Source: Gonium pectorale (taxonomy: Eukaryota > Chlorophyta > Chlorophyceae > Chlamydomonadales > Volvocaceae). From it: 10,465 nt of DNA. A program made the translations under genes and the position numbers. Of this stretch, positions 6,101-10,465 are shown piece after piece (within the stretch, counting starts at the first letter, position 1; each line of letters opens with the position of its first letter). The notes below the pieces were generated by a model. It was given only the letters and a program-made list of their open reading frames with translations, made no database searches and had not been told where the DNA came from. The stretch is taken from the NCBI GenBank assembly GCA_001584585.1, contig LSYV01000567.1, forward strand, positions 1 to 10,465, in the 5' to 3' direction.

Positions 6101-8528
6101 GTTGGCGCCCGCCCGCAGCAGAGCCGCAACGGCCTCCGCGTGTCCGTTCAGTGCAGCAATGTGAAGAGGGATCACGCCGTTCTGCAGACATTAAGGATTG
6201 GATCAGACAGCCCGAGGGTGCATTGGGCGCAAGTTGGTGCATGGTGCAAGATGGTGCACCAACAACACCTCCGTAACCGCCAAATGGGTGGTCAAGCCTC
6301 CCCCTACCCCGCGCCAACGACATGCACCACGCCGCCACTGACAGCACCACCCCCGCCTGGGCGCACCTTGGTAGCCGCATCCTTGTTGGCGCCCGCCTGC
6401 AGCAACGCCGCAATGGCGTCCACGTGTCCGTTATGAGCAGCGACGTGAAGGGGCGCCCAGCCGTCCTGCAGTCATGAAGGATAGACACCGATGGCCCGAG
6501 GGTGCGTTAGGCGTTGGTTGGTGGTTAGTCAGCAGCGGTTTCAGCAGGCGTGTGTGGGGAGCCGGCCGTTGGTTGATGTCATACGTCTGTTCGGTTGGCG
6601 GTGGTTGTATGACCTAACGGTCAACGAGCTACCGGGGCCGGTGTGTAGCTGTCCACATGTTGTGTGTACACTGCATGGCGGCTGAAGTGGCGGATGGGAA
6701 GCCCACCCTCCTCCCCTTGTCCACACCCCTCCCGATCCCGAATCTTGAAACGGCCCTTTTTACCATGCATGAATGCCTACCCCCTTTCCCCCTTCCCCCA
6801 CAGGCGCACCCTTCAACCCCAATGGTGGCATGTACGGCACATCGAATCCTACCCACGCACAGTGACACATCCCACTCCCCCTCCTCTGCCTATGCTACAG
6901 CTGCCGCCATCTCTTTCTATTCTTCCGCCGTCTAAAACTTCAATGCCTGCCACCTTTCCCCCTTCCCCACCGCCGCGCCCCACAACGCCAATGTTCACCT
7001 ATCGCACTGAGCCCAAACCAGGGAGGGGGAGTGGAGAGGGCGGCACACTGGCACCATATGCCACCTGGGTAGTCCGTGTATGTCGTACATGCACGGCATG
7101 CATGGCAGCACGTACGGCTCATCGATCTCAACCACCCATGTGCAAGATCCCACCAAGGCGATCCAGCTTGCTGGATATCTGAGCAAAATCAACGGCATCA
7201 CGCTGCTACTAACAACACCGCCGCAACCGCCGCTCAGGCCCACCTCCATTGCCAAATCCTTGTTGGCGCCCGCCTGCAGCAGAGCCTCAACGGCCTCCAC
7301 GTGTCCATTCTGAGCAGCAATGTAAAGAGGCGTCGCGCCGTTCTGCAGTCATCATGAACGATACAGACAGCCAGAGGGTGCGCTGGGCCTTAGTTAGTGG
7401 TCGATGATCAGGGTGTGTGTGGCAGCAGGAAAGTGTGGGGGGCCGGCGCAAGGGTAAAGGCGTACGTTGGATGAGCTGGCGGCGGTTATTTGACCGGTCG
7501 ACGGCAGATCCTCGGCCCACCCTCCTTACCGTATCGTTACCTCTACTTGATTCCGACACTTGAAGCGCCGACCCCAACCCAAGACAGGAAACTACTATCC
7601 CTCTCTCTCTACCGCCGTCTGAAACATCAGATCCTGTCCCTTTCCCCATCACTTTCCCCACCCCCCACACCGCAGCACCAATGTGCACCAAGGCGACCAA
7701 GCTGCTGGACATCCGAGCCCCTGCTGCCAGACAACCGGCACCGTAAACCCACTGACAACATTGCCAAACAACGACTTGCACCACGCCACCACTCCCAACA
7801 CCGCCACCGCCGCCCGGGCGCACCTTGTCTGCCGCATCCTTGTTGGCGCCCGCCTGCAGCAGCGCCGTAATGGCCTCCACGTGTCCGTTCGTAGCAACAA
7901 TGTGAAGAGGTGTGGCGCCGTCCTGCAGTCATCATGAACGATGCAGACAGCTCATTGATGCTTACAAACTCACTCAACTACGTACGGAGTTAGTAATTCG
8001 AAAGTACTGAGCTGGATTCCAGCCACAGAGCAGTATGGGAAGGGGCATTCAACATGCATGATTAATAGCGTTACAGATCCAAAGGATGAATGCTTGGCTG
8101 GACGACGAAACAGGAGCAACATTCGTATCCTCCATACGTACATACACGACTAGCGCTTCCTGGACCGCATGGGCCAGCCCGTGATGCGTGTTATGTGGGG
8201 CTACACTCTGGCAGCCGTTGATGGCCTTCCCGTACAATGCACGCCTCCACTGCCACCACTGCCACCACCGCATCCGCCGGTTCCTTCACCACTCCCAGGT
8301 AGGTGCCCACTTGGTGGGGCTGCCATGCTCAGGGTTAGGAGCGCATTGGGATACCTGGTACCACCGCATTATTACCATTAGCTTCTACGTCTACTTTAAG
8401 GCCATGGTCAGTAGACACCTGCTGCGCACCTTGCTGGCCTCATCAACCTTGGCCCCCGCCTCCAGCAGCGCCCGGACTTCGTGCAGGCGACCATTCCGAG
8501 CAGCAGCGTACAGACGTGTCGTACCATC
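59..8528 (-). CDS. Multi-exon ankyrin-repeat protein gene, 3' end beyond the window (overall span)
   Basis: Joined coding segments in transcription order are 8430-8528, 7824-7922, 7244-7342, 6367-6465, 6083-6181, 5280-5378, 4661-4759, 2928-3026, 2468-2566, 1560-1658, 767-865 and 59-157, all complement. Each is 99 nt and encodes one 33-residue ankyrin repeat, so the visible product is 12 contiguous repeats (396 residues). Ankyrin repeats are helix-turn-helix modules that stack into a solenoid and bind other proteins; no enzyme domain, signal peptide or membrane segment is visible. All introns are phase 0, with GTG donors and (C/T)TGCAG-type acceptors. No stop or frameshift occurs in any exon, which argues against a decayed pseudogene. 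The first coding exon and start codon are not identified, and the gene continues off the left edge. The partner and cellular role cannot be inferred. The family call is strong; the exact 5' structure and whether every exon is used are not proven. Confidence 0.8.
423..544. repeat. Unit-unrelated stretch inside the intron between exons 11 and 12
   Basis: Sister introns read straight from CCCCAAACACA into GCCGCTGCACATCC. Here about 122 bases intervene between those two parts. The inserted stretch is more AT-rich than its surroundings and contains ACACACATATAATGG. No clear target-site duplication or terminal inverted repeat is visible, so it may be an old insertion or a part that the other copies lost. 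Boundaries are accurate to a few bases. Confidence 0.5.
767..865 (-). CDS. Ankyrin-repeat exon 11
   Basis: One repeat reading TGATPLHTAAYNGHVAVL and ending LLQAGANKDAATR. T1, T8 and Y11 are private to this copy. The helix-2 form HVAVLAVLL is intermediate between the HVEAV and HEAVL types. The donor GTGCGCCC is at 759-766 and the acceptor TATGACTGCAG is at 866-876. The downstream intron (158-766, 609 bp) contains a stretch near 423-544 that is absent from sister introns. Confidence 0.85.
1381..1390. repeat. C10 homopolymer
   Basis: Ten C in a row inside the intron between exons 10 and 11. Other copies of this module have shorter C runs, so the length may vary or be misread. Confidence 0.9.
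1560..1658 (-). CDS. Ankyrin-repeat exon 10
   Basis: One repeat reading SGAAPLHIAAKNGHVEVV and ending LLQAGANKDAANE. S1, A4 and V17 differ from the consensus; VEVV is closer to the general ankyrin consensus (EVVKLLL) than the VEAV of its neighbours. The donor GTGCGCCC is at 1552-1559 and the acceptor CATGACTGCAG abuts 1658. A branch-point-like CTAAC lies about 40 nt upstream of the acceptor (plus strand GTTAG near 1700). The intron upstream is 809 bp and the one downstream 694 bp. The downstream one has lost the middle of the shared module near 1478. Confidence 0.86.
2468..2566 (-). CDS. Ankyrin-repeat exon 9
   Basis: One repeat reading GGATPLYIATRNGHEAVL and ending LLQAGANKDAATK. It shares G1, Y7 and the HEAVL helix form with exon 4661-4759. 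A10 is T, an unusual change in the conserved AA pair of helix 1. The donor GTGCGCCC is at 2460-2467 and the acceptor CATGACTGCAG ends at 2567. The upstream intron is only 361 bp (2567-2927), which makes this exon and exon 2928-3026 a compact pair. Confidence 0.85.
2928..3026 (-). CDS. Ankyrin-repeat exon 8
   Basis: One repeat reading NGATPLCVAAENGHVEAV, then EALLQAGANMDAATR. H7 is C and K28 is M. The donor GTGCGCCC is at 2920-2927 and the acceptor TATGACTGCAG abuts 3026. It is nearly identical, together with its flanks, to the exon at 59-157: about ten differences over roughly 190 bases by eye. This indicates a recent duplication or gene conversion. The frame also stays open past the donor to 2757, so intron-retained transcripts would not stop at once. 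Confidence 0.85.
3064..3198 (-). mobile_element. Short retroposon-like insertion with 16-bp target-site duplication
   Basis: The 16-bp sequence TGATTAGGGCGTTGGT occurs at 3064-3079 and again at 3183-3198. In every sister intron the corresponding region has a single copy of the GCGTTGGTTGGTGGG context. The 103 bases between (3080-3182) are not part of the unit. Read on the minus strand they end in about six ACC triplets directly before the duplication, and start with an AT-rich stretch. A long target-site duplication plus a simple-repeat 3' tail is the usual mark of target-primed reverse transcription (SINE or LINE fragment). No coding capacity and no family recognised. An imperfect palindrome, TTAATACACGCACGTGTTAA, lies inside. 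Confidence 0.65.
3077..3097. repeat. (GGT)7 microsatellite
   Basis: Seven GGT triplets in a row on the plus strand. They form the tail of the 103-bp insertion and merge into the TTGGT end of its target-site duplication. Confidence 0.9.
3257..3910. mobile_element. 654-bp unclassified GC-rich insertion in the intron between exons 7 and 8
   Basis: Unit homology stops after CGCTACGATAA (ending 3256) and resumes at ATAACGGCATACG (from 3911); uninterrupted copies read CGCTACGATAACGGCGTACG. This leaves a possible 4-bp duplication, ATAA. The insert is unrelated to the unit. Its left third is dense in hairpins and the rest is very GC-rich with T-runs. Several overlapping ORFs cross it on both strands, but that is expected at this GC content and none resembles a known protein. 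No transposase and no terminal inverted repeats are seen. Candidates are organelle-derived DNA or a non-autonomous element. The sequence AACGGCATAC is present twice at the right edge (3900-3909, 3913-3922), so the right boundary is uncertain by about 13 bp. Confidence 0.6.
3261..3445. repeat. Cluster of five or more short hairpins
   Basis: Stem pairs read directly: GCTTAG 3262-3267 with CTAAGC 3295-3300, enclosing GGGGC 3275-3279 with GCCCC 3283-3287 (loop GTA); GTATGG 3309-3314 with CCGTAC 3318-3323 (loop AAG, one G-T pair); GGCA 3362-3365 with TGCC 3369-3372 (loop TTC); GTGAG 3379-3383 with CTCAC 3409-3413; CGAGCC 3430-3435 with GGCTCG 3440-3445 (loop TCCC). The AGCGCTGAGCGCT stretch around 3339-3351 adds another self-complementary segment. 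Such runs of small hairpins are typical of intergenic repeats in chlamydomonadalean plastid and mitochondrial DNA, which is why organelle origin is suggested. Confidence 0.6.
4661..4759 (-). CDS. Ankyrin-repeat exon 7
   Basis: One repeat reading GGATPLYIAAHNGHEAVL and ending LLQAGANKEAAEE. The helix-2 start is HEAVL instead of HVEAV. At codon level this is a loss of one GTG codon balanced by a CTT codon a few positions later, so the length stays 33 residues. The same HEAVL form occurs in exon 2468-2566, which marks the two as a sub-lineage. D29 is E here. The donor GTGCGCCC is at 4653-4660 and the acceptor CTGCAG at 4760-4765. The downstream intron (3027-4660, 1634 bp) is twice the normal size because of two insertions. 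Confidence 0.84.
5280..5378 (-). CDS. Ankyrin-repeat exon 6
   Basis: One repeat reading DGATPLFLAARNGHVKAV and ending LLQAGANKDASKE. Differences from the array consensus are F7, L8, K16, S31 and K32. The donor is GTGATCCT (5272-5279) and the acceptor CATGACTGCAG ends at 5379. The intron upstream of it (5379-6082, 704 bp) and the one downstream (4760-5279, 520 bp) carry shared unit modules with internal deletions. Confidence 0.85.
6083..6181 (-). CDS. Ankyrin-repeat exon 5
   Basis: One repeat reading NGVIPLHIAALNGHAEAV, then AALLRAGANKDAAME. T4 of the TPLH motif is changed to I, and Q23 to R. The acceptor CTGCAG is at 6182-6187, preceded by AATGT rather than the usual CATGA. The donor is GTGATCTT (6075-6082), shared in type only with the exon at 5280-5378. 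If the donor is ignored the frame stays open to position 5630, so intron retention here would add about 150 arginine, glycine and tryptophan-rich residues. The exact 99-nt periodicity favours splicing. Confidence 0.83.
6367..6465 (-). CDS. Ankyrin-repeat exon 4
   Basis: One repeat reading DGWAPLHVAAHNGHVDAI and ending LLQAGANKDAATK. W replaces the small residue at position 3 and A replaces T4; this is the only tryptophan at position 3 in the series, on the hairpin that usually contacts ligands. The donor GTGCGCCC is at 6359-6366 and the acceptor CTGCAG at 6466-6471. Upstream of the acceptor, a CTAAC-type branch point candidate (plus strand GTTAG near 6505) sits about 40 nt away. The next intron is the shortest of the array, 185 bp (6182-6366), so this exon and the next lie close together. 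Confidence 0.85.
7244..7342 (-). CDS. Ankyrin-repeat exon 3
   Basis: One 33-residue repeat beginning NGATPLYIAAQNGHVEAV and ending LLQAGANKDLAME. Canonical H7 is replaced by Y. L at residue 30 replaces the A found in nearly all other copies. The donor is GTGGGCCT (7236-7243), the only GTGGG donor in the array; the acceptor CTGCAG is at 7343-7348. The following intron (6466-7243, 778 bp) is close to full unit length and contains the shared modules, including the stretch around 7013-7140 that recurs near 2222, 2692, 4432 and 5838. Confidence 0.85.
7824..7922 (-). CDS. Ankyrin-repeat exon 2
   Basis: It encodes one full repeat starting DGATPLHIVATNGH and ending QAGANKDAADK. It is the first copy that belongs to the homogeneous array: from here leftwards both exon and intron are repeated. 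The acceptor is GATGACTGCAG immediately upstream (CTGCAG at 7923-7928) and the donor GTGCGCCC lies at 7816-7823. Residue 9 is V where nearly all other copies have A. The upstream intron (7923-8429, 507 bp) is unique sequence except for its last few dozen bases. The downstream intron is 481 bp. Confidence 0.85.
7951..8429. other. Unique stretch in the first visible intron, no assigned gene
   Basis: This part of the intron between exons 8430-8528 and 7824-7922 has no counterpart in the other introns. A minus-strand ORF at 8049-8273 is the most protein-like frame: after a low-complexity start of tryptophan, glutamine and arginine it reads ALYGKAINGCQSVAPH and later VQEALVVYVRMEDTN. A plus-strand frame from 8088 (starting MNAWLDDETGATF) overlaps it. 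Neither is recognised, and neither shows better codon evidence than the other. It could be an extra exon, a fragment of a mobile element, or non-coding. Confidence 0.35.
8430..8528 (-). CDS. Ankyrin-repeat exon 1 of the visible series (divergent copy)
   Basis: This is the most upstream repeat visible. It reads DGTTRLYAAARNGRLHEV and then RALLEAGAKVDEASK. It keeps the ankyrin skeleton (G2, T4, L6, AA, NG, ALLEAGA) but replaces P5 with R and H14 with R, and its C-terminal end is KVDEASK instead of NKDAA. The donor GTGCGCAG lies at 8422-8429. The acceptor side is unusual: the bases before the exon read AACAAG rather than CTGCAG. The exon may therefore start further upstream, since the frame stays open for about 35 codons up to a stop near 8636. 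DNA on either side is not homologous to the intron units of the array. It probably represents the older N-terminal cap or an ancestral repeat. I am less sure of its boundaries than of the others. Confidence 0.62.
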
Positions 8529-8884
8529 CTTGTTGGTTCAGGGGGCAAGCACCGAGGGGGGGAGGGTTCCTCAAATTGGTAATGAGAGACGGGGCCTTGT
8601 GCCGGGTGGGCTGGGGCATGAGCTGGGCCTGATCATGCAACGTGAACTCACATTCCATTTTCATGGCCAGCAGAAACACAGTCAGTAAGGGTTGCCTTGA
8701 AACACATACTGCATCAGCAAACTACACGATTAAACACGTACGTCACATGTGCATGCGTGCGTTCTGTGTACGTCATGACTACATCGCTGTCATGGCTATC
8801 AAGACTAGGCAAACGTCATCTCCACCACCACGTACAACATAGTGTAAGCTGCTGGCCGCACTGCTCTGTAACTGCACGGCTAGT

Positions 8885-8982
8885 ACCCAGGGGAGCTGTG
8901 CTCCAGGGGAGCACCCAGGGGAGCACCCAGGGGAGCACCCAGGGGAGCACCCAGGGGAGCACCCAGGGGAGCACCCAGGGGC
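8885..8982. repeat. 12-bp minisatellite (GCACCCAGGGGA)n
   Basis: Six perfect units run from 8911 to 8982, the last ending in GCG instead of GGA. They are preceded by degenerate units from 8885 (ACCCAGGGGAGC, then GCTCCAGGGGA). The array is flanked on both sides by GCTGTGCT. Because the period is a multiple of three it gives repetitive frames on both strands; I do not regard these as genes. Confidence 0.95.
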
Positions 8983-9120
8983 GCTGTGCTGCTGGCATTT
9001 ATCTCGAGTAAGCCTTTTCCGCCTAGTGAGCAGTGCACTGCTTACAGTGCGAATGACCACGTGAAGGCAGGGCACCTCGTACACGGACTGCGGTTTGCAA
9101 CATGAGCGAAGTGCACTTTC

Positions 9121-9156
9121 CTGTCTGTATGTCTGTATGTCTGTCTGTGTGTGTGG
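9121..9156. repeat. CTGT/ATGT microsatellite grading into GT repeat
   Basis: Tetranucleotide CTGT and ATGT units alternate (CTGTCTGTATGTCTGTATGT) and pass into a short run of GTGTGT. Non-coding simple repeat. Confidence 0.85.
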
Positions 9157-10095
9157 TGCAGCTGGACACGGCGAAGTCCAGCCCTCCTTGGGTGGTCCTT
9201 ATTTGATTCATGGCATGTTCGTGACATCTCTACGGTTCTAGCACCCTCCCACCACCCACCCTCTACCCATGCATGACCCATGGACGGACACTAAAGCCGA
9301 GCCATACAAAGATTTCTCGTTTCCCACTCACTTTGGTACGACTGGTGAAACGCTTGATTAGAATCCAGGCCAAACGGACAAAGAATATTGCTAAAGCAGT
9401 CCTGTGTCCTGCTGGGCCCCTTGTAGATTCTTCTGTATCCGTAGCCGCCAGCGACTCCATGCTGCGACGGACTGCATGCAAGGGGGAACACGCAACGGGA
9501 GGGCGGGAGTGGGGTACGATGGAGAACGAATGTTGTGGGAACCCGCTTGTCCGTCTGTTGTCACATGGCCAGCGTCCTACCTGCCTGCCTGCAAGCCTCC
9601 CCCGTCTCCCATCCTGTCAAACTCCATTTTGACCCGCCAGCCTGACACCATCCCTGCCTCACCATCCTGCACTTTGTTATCAGGCTTTGTGCGCCACGCA
9701 TGGAGTGCAGAAGACAGGTCTAAGATTTAGCGAGCAAAGGCGCCCTGGCCTGTTGCCCATGAACCCTCTATTGCATCCGACTCGACAAACAACACACCCC
9801 TTATTAAGTGCTGGGCTGGGCTGGGTTGGTGAAGTTGGCTGGTGGACAGCGGGCTTTGTGTGTGGTCTATCCTGCTTCAACCATACATGCTATGCTTTAA
9901 TTGTCCATTCTGCATGTTCCACCACCCATCTGTCATTGATGTGTTGCCGTCTGCCCACCCACCCCGTAGGTCAGTACCTGTCTTCATCACCCCACGCACC
10001 CCACCTCTCCCCCCCCCCACAATGCCTAGGGTCCCCCCACCTGCCATCCTACCCGCACTGTCATTCGCCCCCCCCCCCCCGCTTTGCCACACACC

Positions 10096-10121
10096 CCACT
10101 CACTCCACTCACTCCACTCAC
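10096..10121. repeat. 9-bp tandem repeat (CCACTCACT)3
   Basis: Two perfect and one nearly complete copy in a C-rich stretch. It is close to the homopolymer C-tracts near 10011 and 10071. Confidence 0.8.
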
Positions 10122-10346
10122 CACAAACCCAGCGCATCCACAATGCCCACCCTGCCATCACGACCCACATCCCACACATCAACAATGCCCCCCCCCCAGC
10201 GCCCTCCCTCCACTGCTGGCAAGGTTGCACCATGCCTTCCCCCTCACCAGCCCACTACCCTCTGGCCACCCCCCTCCCTTGGCAGCACCAGTCATCCCAT
10301 CTCAGCGTGTCTGTTGCAGGATTGCAATCAAGATGCAGCAGATAGA

Positions 10347-10465
10347 GGGCCACACTTGCCCAGCCCACCCAGAGGGCCACACCAGCCCAGCCCAGCCCAG
10401 CCCAGCCCAGCCCAGCCCAGCCCAGCCCAGCCCAGCCCAGCCCAGCCCAGCCCAGCCCAGCCCAG
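10347..10465. repeat. (CCCAG)16 array with short duplicated lead-in, open at the right edge
   Basis: From 10386 to 10465 there are sixteen perfect CCCAG units, preceded by CCAG at 10382. The array runs off the window, so its length is a minimum. Just before it the phrase GAGGGCCACAC...GCCCAGCCCA occurs twice (10347 and 10372). Three CTGGG units in opposite orientation occur near 9811. The unit differs from the plant-type and Chlamydomonas-type telomere repeats, so this is not a telomere by that criterion. Confidence 0.95.

Larger units (their letters stand above)
1..7950 (-). repeat. Tandem array of exon-plus-intron units
   Basis: Not only the 99-nt exons but the introns between them are homologous. 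In plus orientation a full unit holds, in order: donor and exon; acceptor plus the GATAGATACAGACAGCC stretch; GCGTTGGTTGGTGGGTAATC; GCGGTTGCAGCAGGCATGTG; GGTCAGCTGGCGGCGG; CCGCTGCACATCCGC; GCATGGGGAAAGCAGGCAGG; GAGCCCAAACCAGGGAGG; GGCACACTGGCACCATATGC; the GCGGGATCCCCGAGCCCCTG stretch; CGGCACCACGCTCCCACTGAC. Exon start-to-start spacings going right are 708, 793, 908, 460, 1733, 619, 803, 284, 877 and 580 bp. A full unit is about 0.8-0.9 kb, and shorter spacings are internal deletions. Homology stops just right of exon 7824-7922. The non-coding stretches between exons hold these modules and no other gene that I can support. Confidence 0.85.
8529..10465. other. Region without supportable gene; possible 5' flank of the ankyrin gene
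   Basis: Nearly 2 kb upstream of the first visible ankyrin exon. I find no ankyrin-like exon, no recognisable domain and no RNA gene. On the minus strand a good donor-like GTGAGTTC (8644-8651) follows a short ATG-containing segment. However, its phase does not fit the exon at 8430-8528 with any acceptor I can see, so I do not call a first exon. Between 9940 and 10320 the plus strand is strongly C-rich and ends in TCTGTTGCAG (10311-10320), which looks like the 3' end of a plus-strand intron. A separate plus-strand gene could start its exon at 10321 and continue into the CCCAG array. Elsewhere the region holds the tandem repeats listed separately. Confidence 0.45.

Noticed and set aside
5763..6488. 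241-codon minus-strand ORF covering two ankyrin exons
   Set aside because: It reads both exons in the wrong frame; the ankyrin frame in each 99-nt exon is clear and this ORF crosses splice signals. High GC explains its length.
1..7950. CRISPR-like regular repeats
   Set aside because: Repeats are 99-nt coding exons in units of 0.3-0.9 kb, not short repeats with uniform spacers.
59..8528. Decayed ankyrin pseudogene array
   Set aside because: All twelve exons keep 99 nt, the frame and AG/GT sites; random decay would have broken several.
9273..9632. 119-codon plus-strand ORF with a basic segment (VRLVKRLIRIQAKRTKN)
   Set aside because: Not recognised; minus-strand frames over the same bases are equally open; no splice or start context that decides.
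9842..10345. 167-codon plus-strand ORF rich in P, H and S
   Set aside because: Composition follows a C-rich tract with homopolymers and a 9-bp repeat; no conserved motif. An intron-like reading is more likely.
10382..10465. Telomere
   Set aside because: The CCCAG unit does not match known algal or plant telomere repeats, and it is an ordinary pentanucleotide satellite by sequence.

Overview
The window looks like eukaryotic nuclear DNA, most likely from a green alga. My best guess is a chlamydomonadalean (Chlamydomonas, Volvox or Haematococcus-like), but this is inference. The basis is GC-rich sequence, minus-strand introns that almost always start GTGCG, acceptors that almost always end TGCAG, and many low-complexity C-rich and CCCAG-type repeats. 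There is no sign of bacterial gene organisation: no long conserved ORFs, ribosome binding sites or operons.

The main content is one multi-exon gene on the minus strand. It is built from tandem copies of an exon-plus-intron unit. Eleven exons (59-157, 767-865, 1560-1658, 2468-2566, 2928-3026, 4661-4759, 5280-5378, 6083-6181, 6367-6465, 7244-7342, 7824-7922) and a more divergent twelfth (8430-8528) are each exactly 99 nt. Each encodes exactly one 33-residue ankyrin repeat in phase 0, with no stop codon. The exons share the TPLHIAA, NGH, ALLQAGANKDAA core and differ mainly at positions that form the ankyrin binding face. The introns are also homologous to one another, so the array grew by duplication of whole genomic segments. 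Transcription runs from high to low coordinates, and the gene continues past the left edge because a donor site lies at 51-58. The 5' end of the gene is not resolved.

Two secondary insertions lie in the intron between exons 4661-4759 and 2928-3026. One is a 103-bp retroposon-like piece with a 16-bp target-site duplication and an (ACC)n tail. The other is a 654-bp GC-rich piece whose left third is packed with short hairpins, resembling the palindromic repeats of chlamydomonadalean organelle genomes. Removing both returns the intron to the usual length. A third, smaller unique stretch of about 122 bp sits in the intron between exons 767-865 and 59-157.

From about 7950 rightwards the unit homology stops. 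Between 7950 and 8430 is unique sequence with an unassigned ORF. From 8530 to 10465 I see no supportable gene, only tandem repeats: a 12-bp minisatellite, a TGTC/TGTA microsatellite, C-tracts, a 9-bp repeat, and a (CCCAG)16 array running off the right edge. This right part may hold the 5' end or upstream region of the ankyrin gene.
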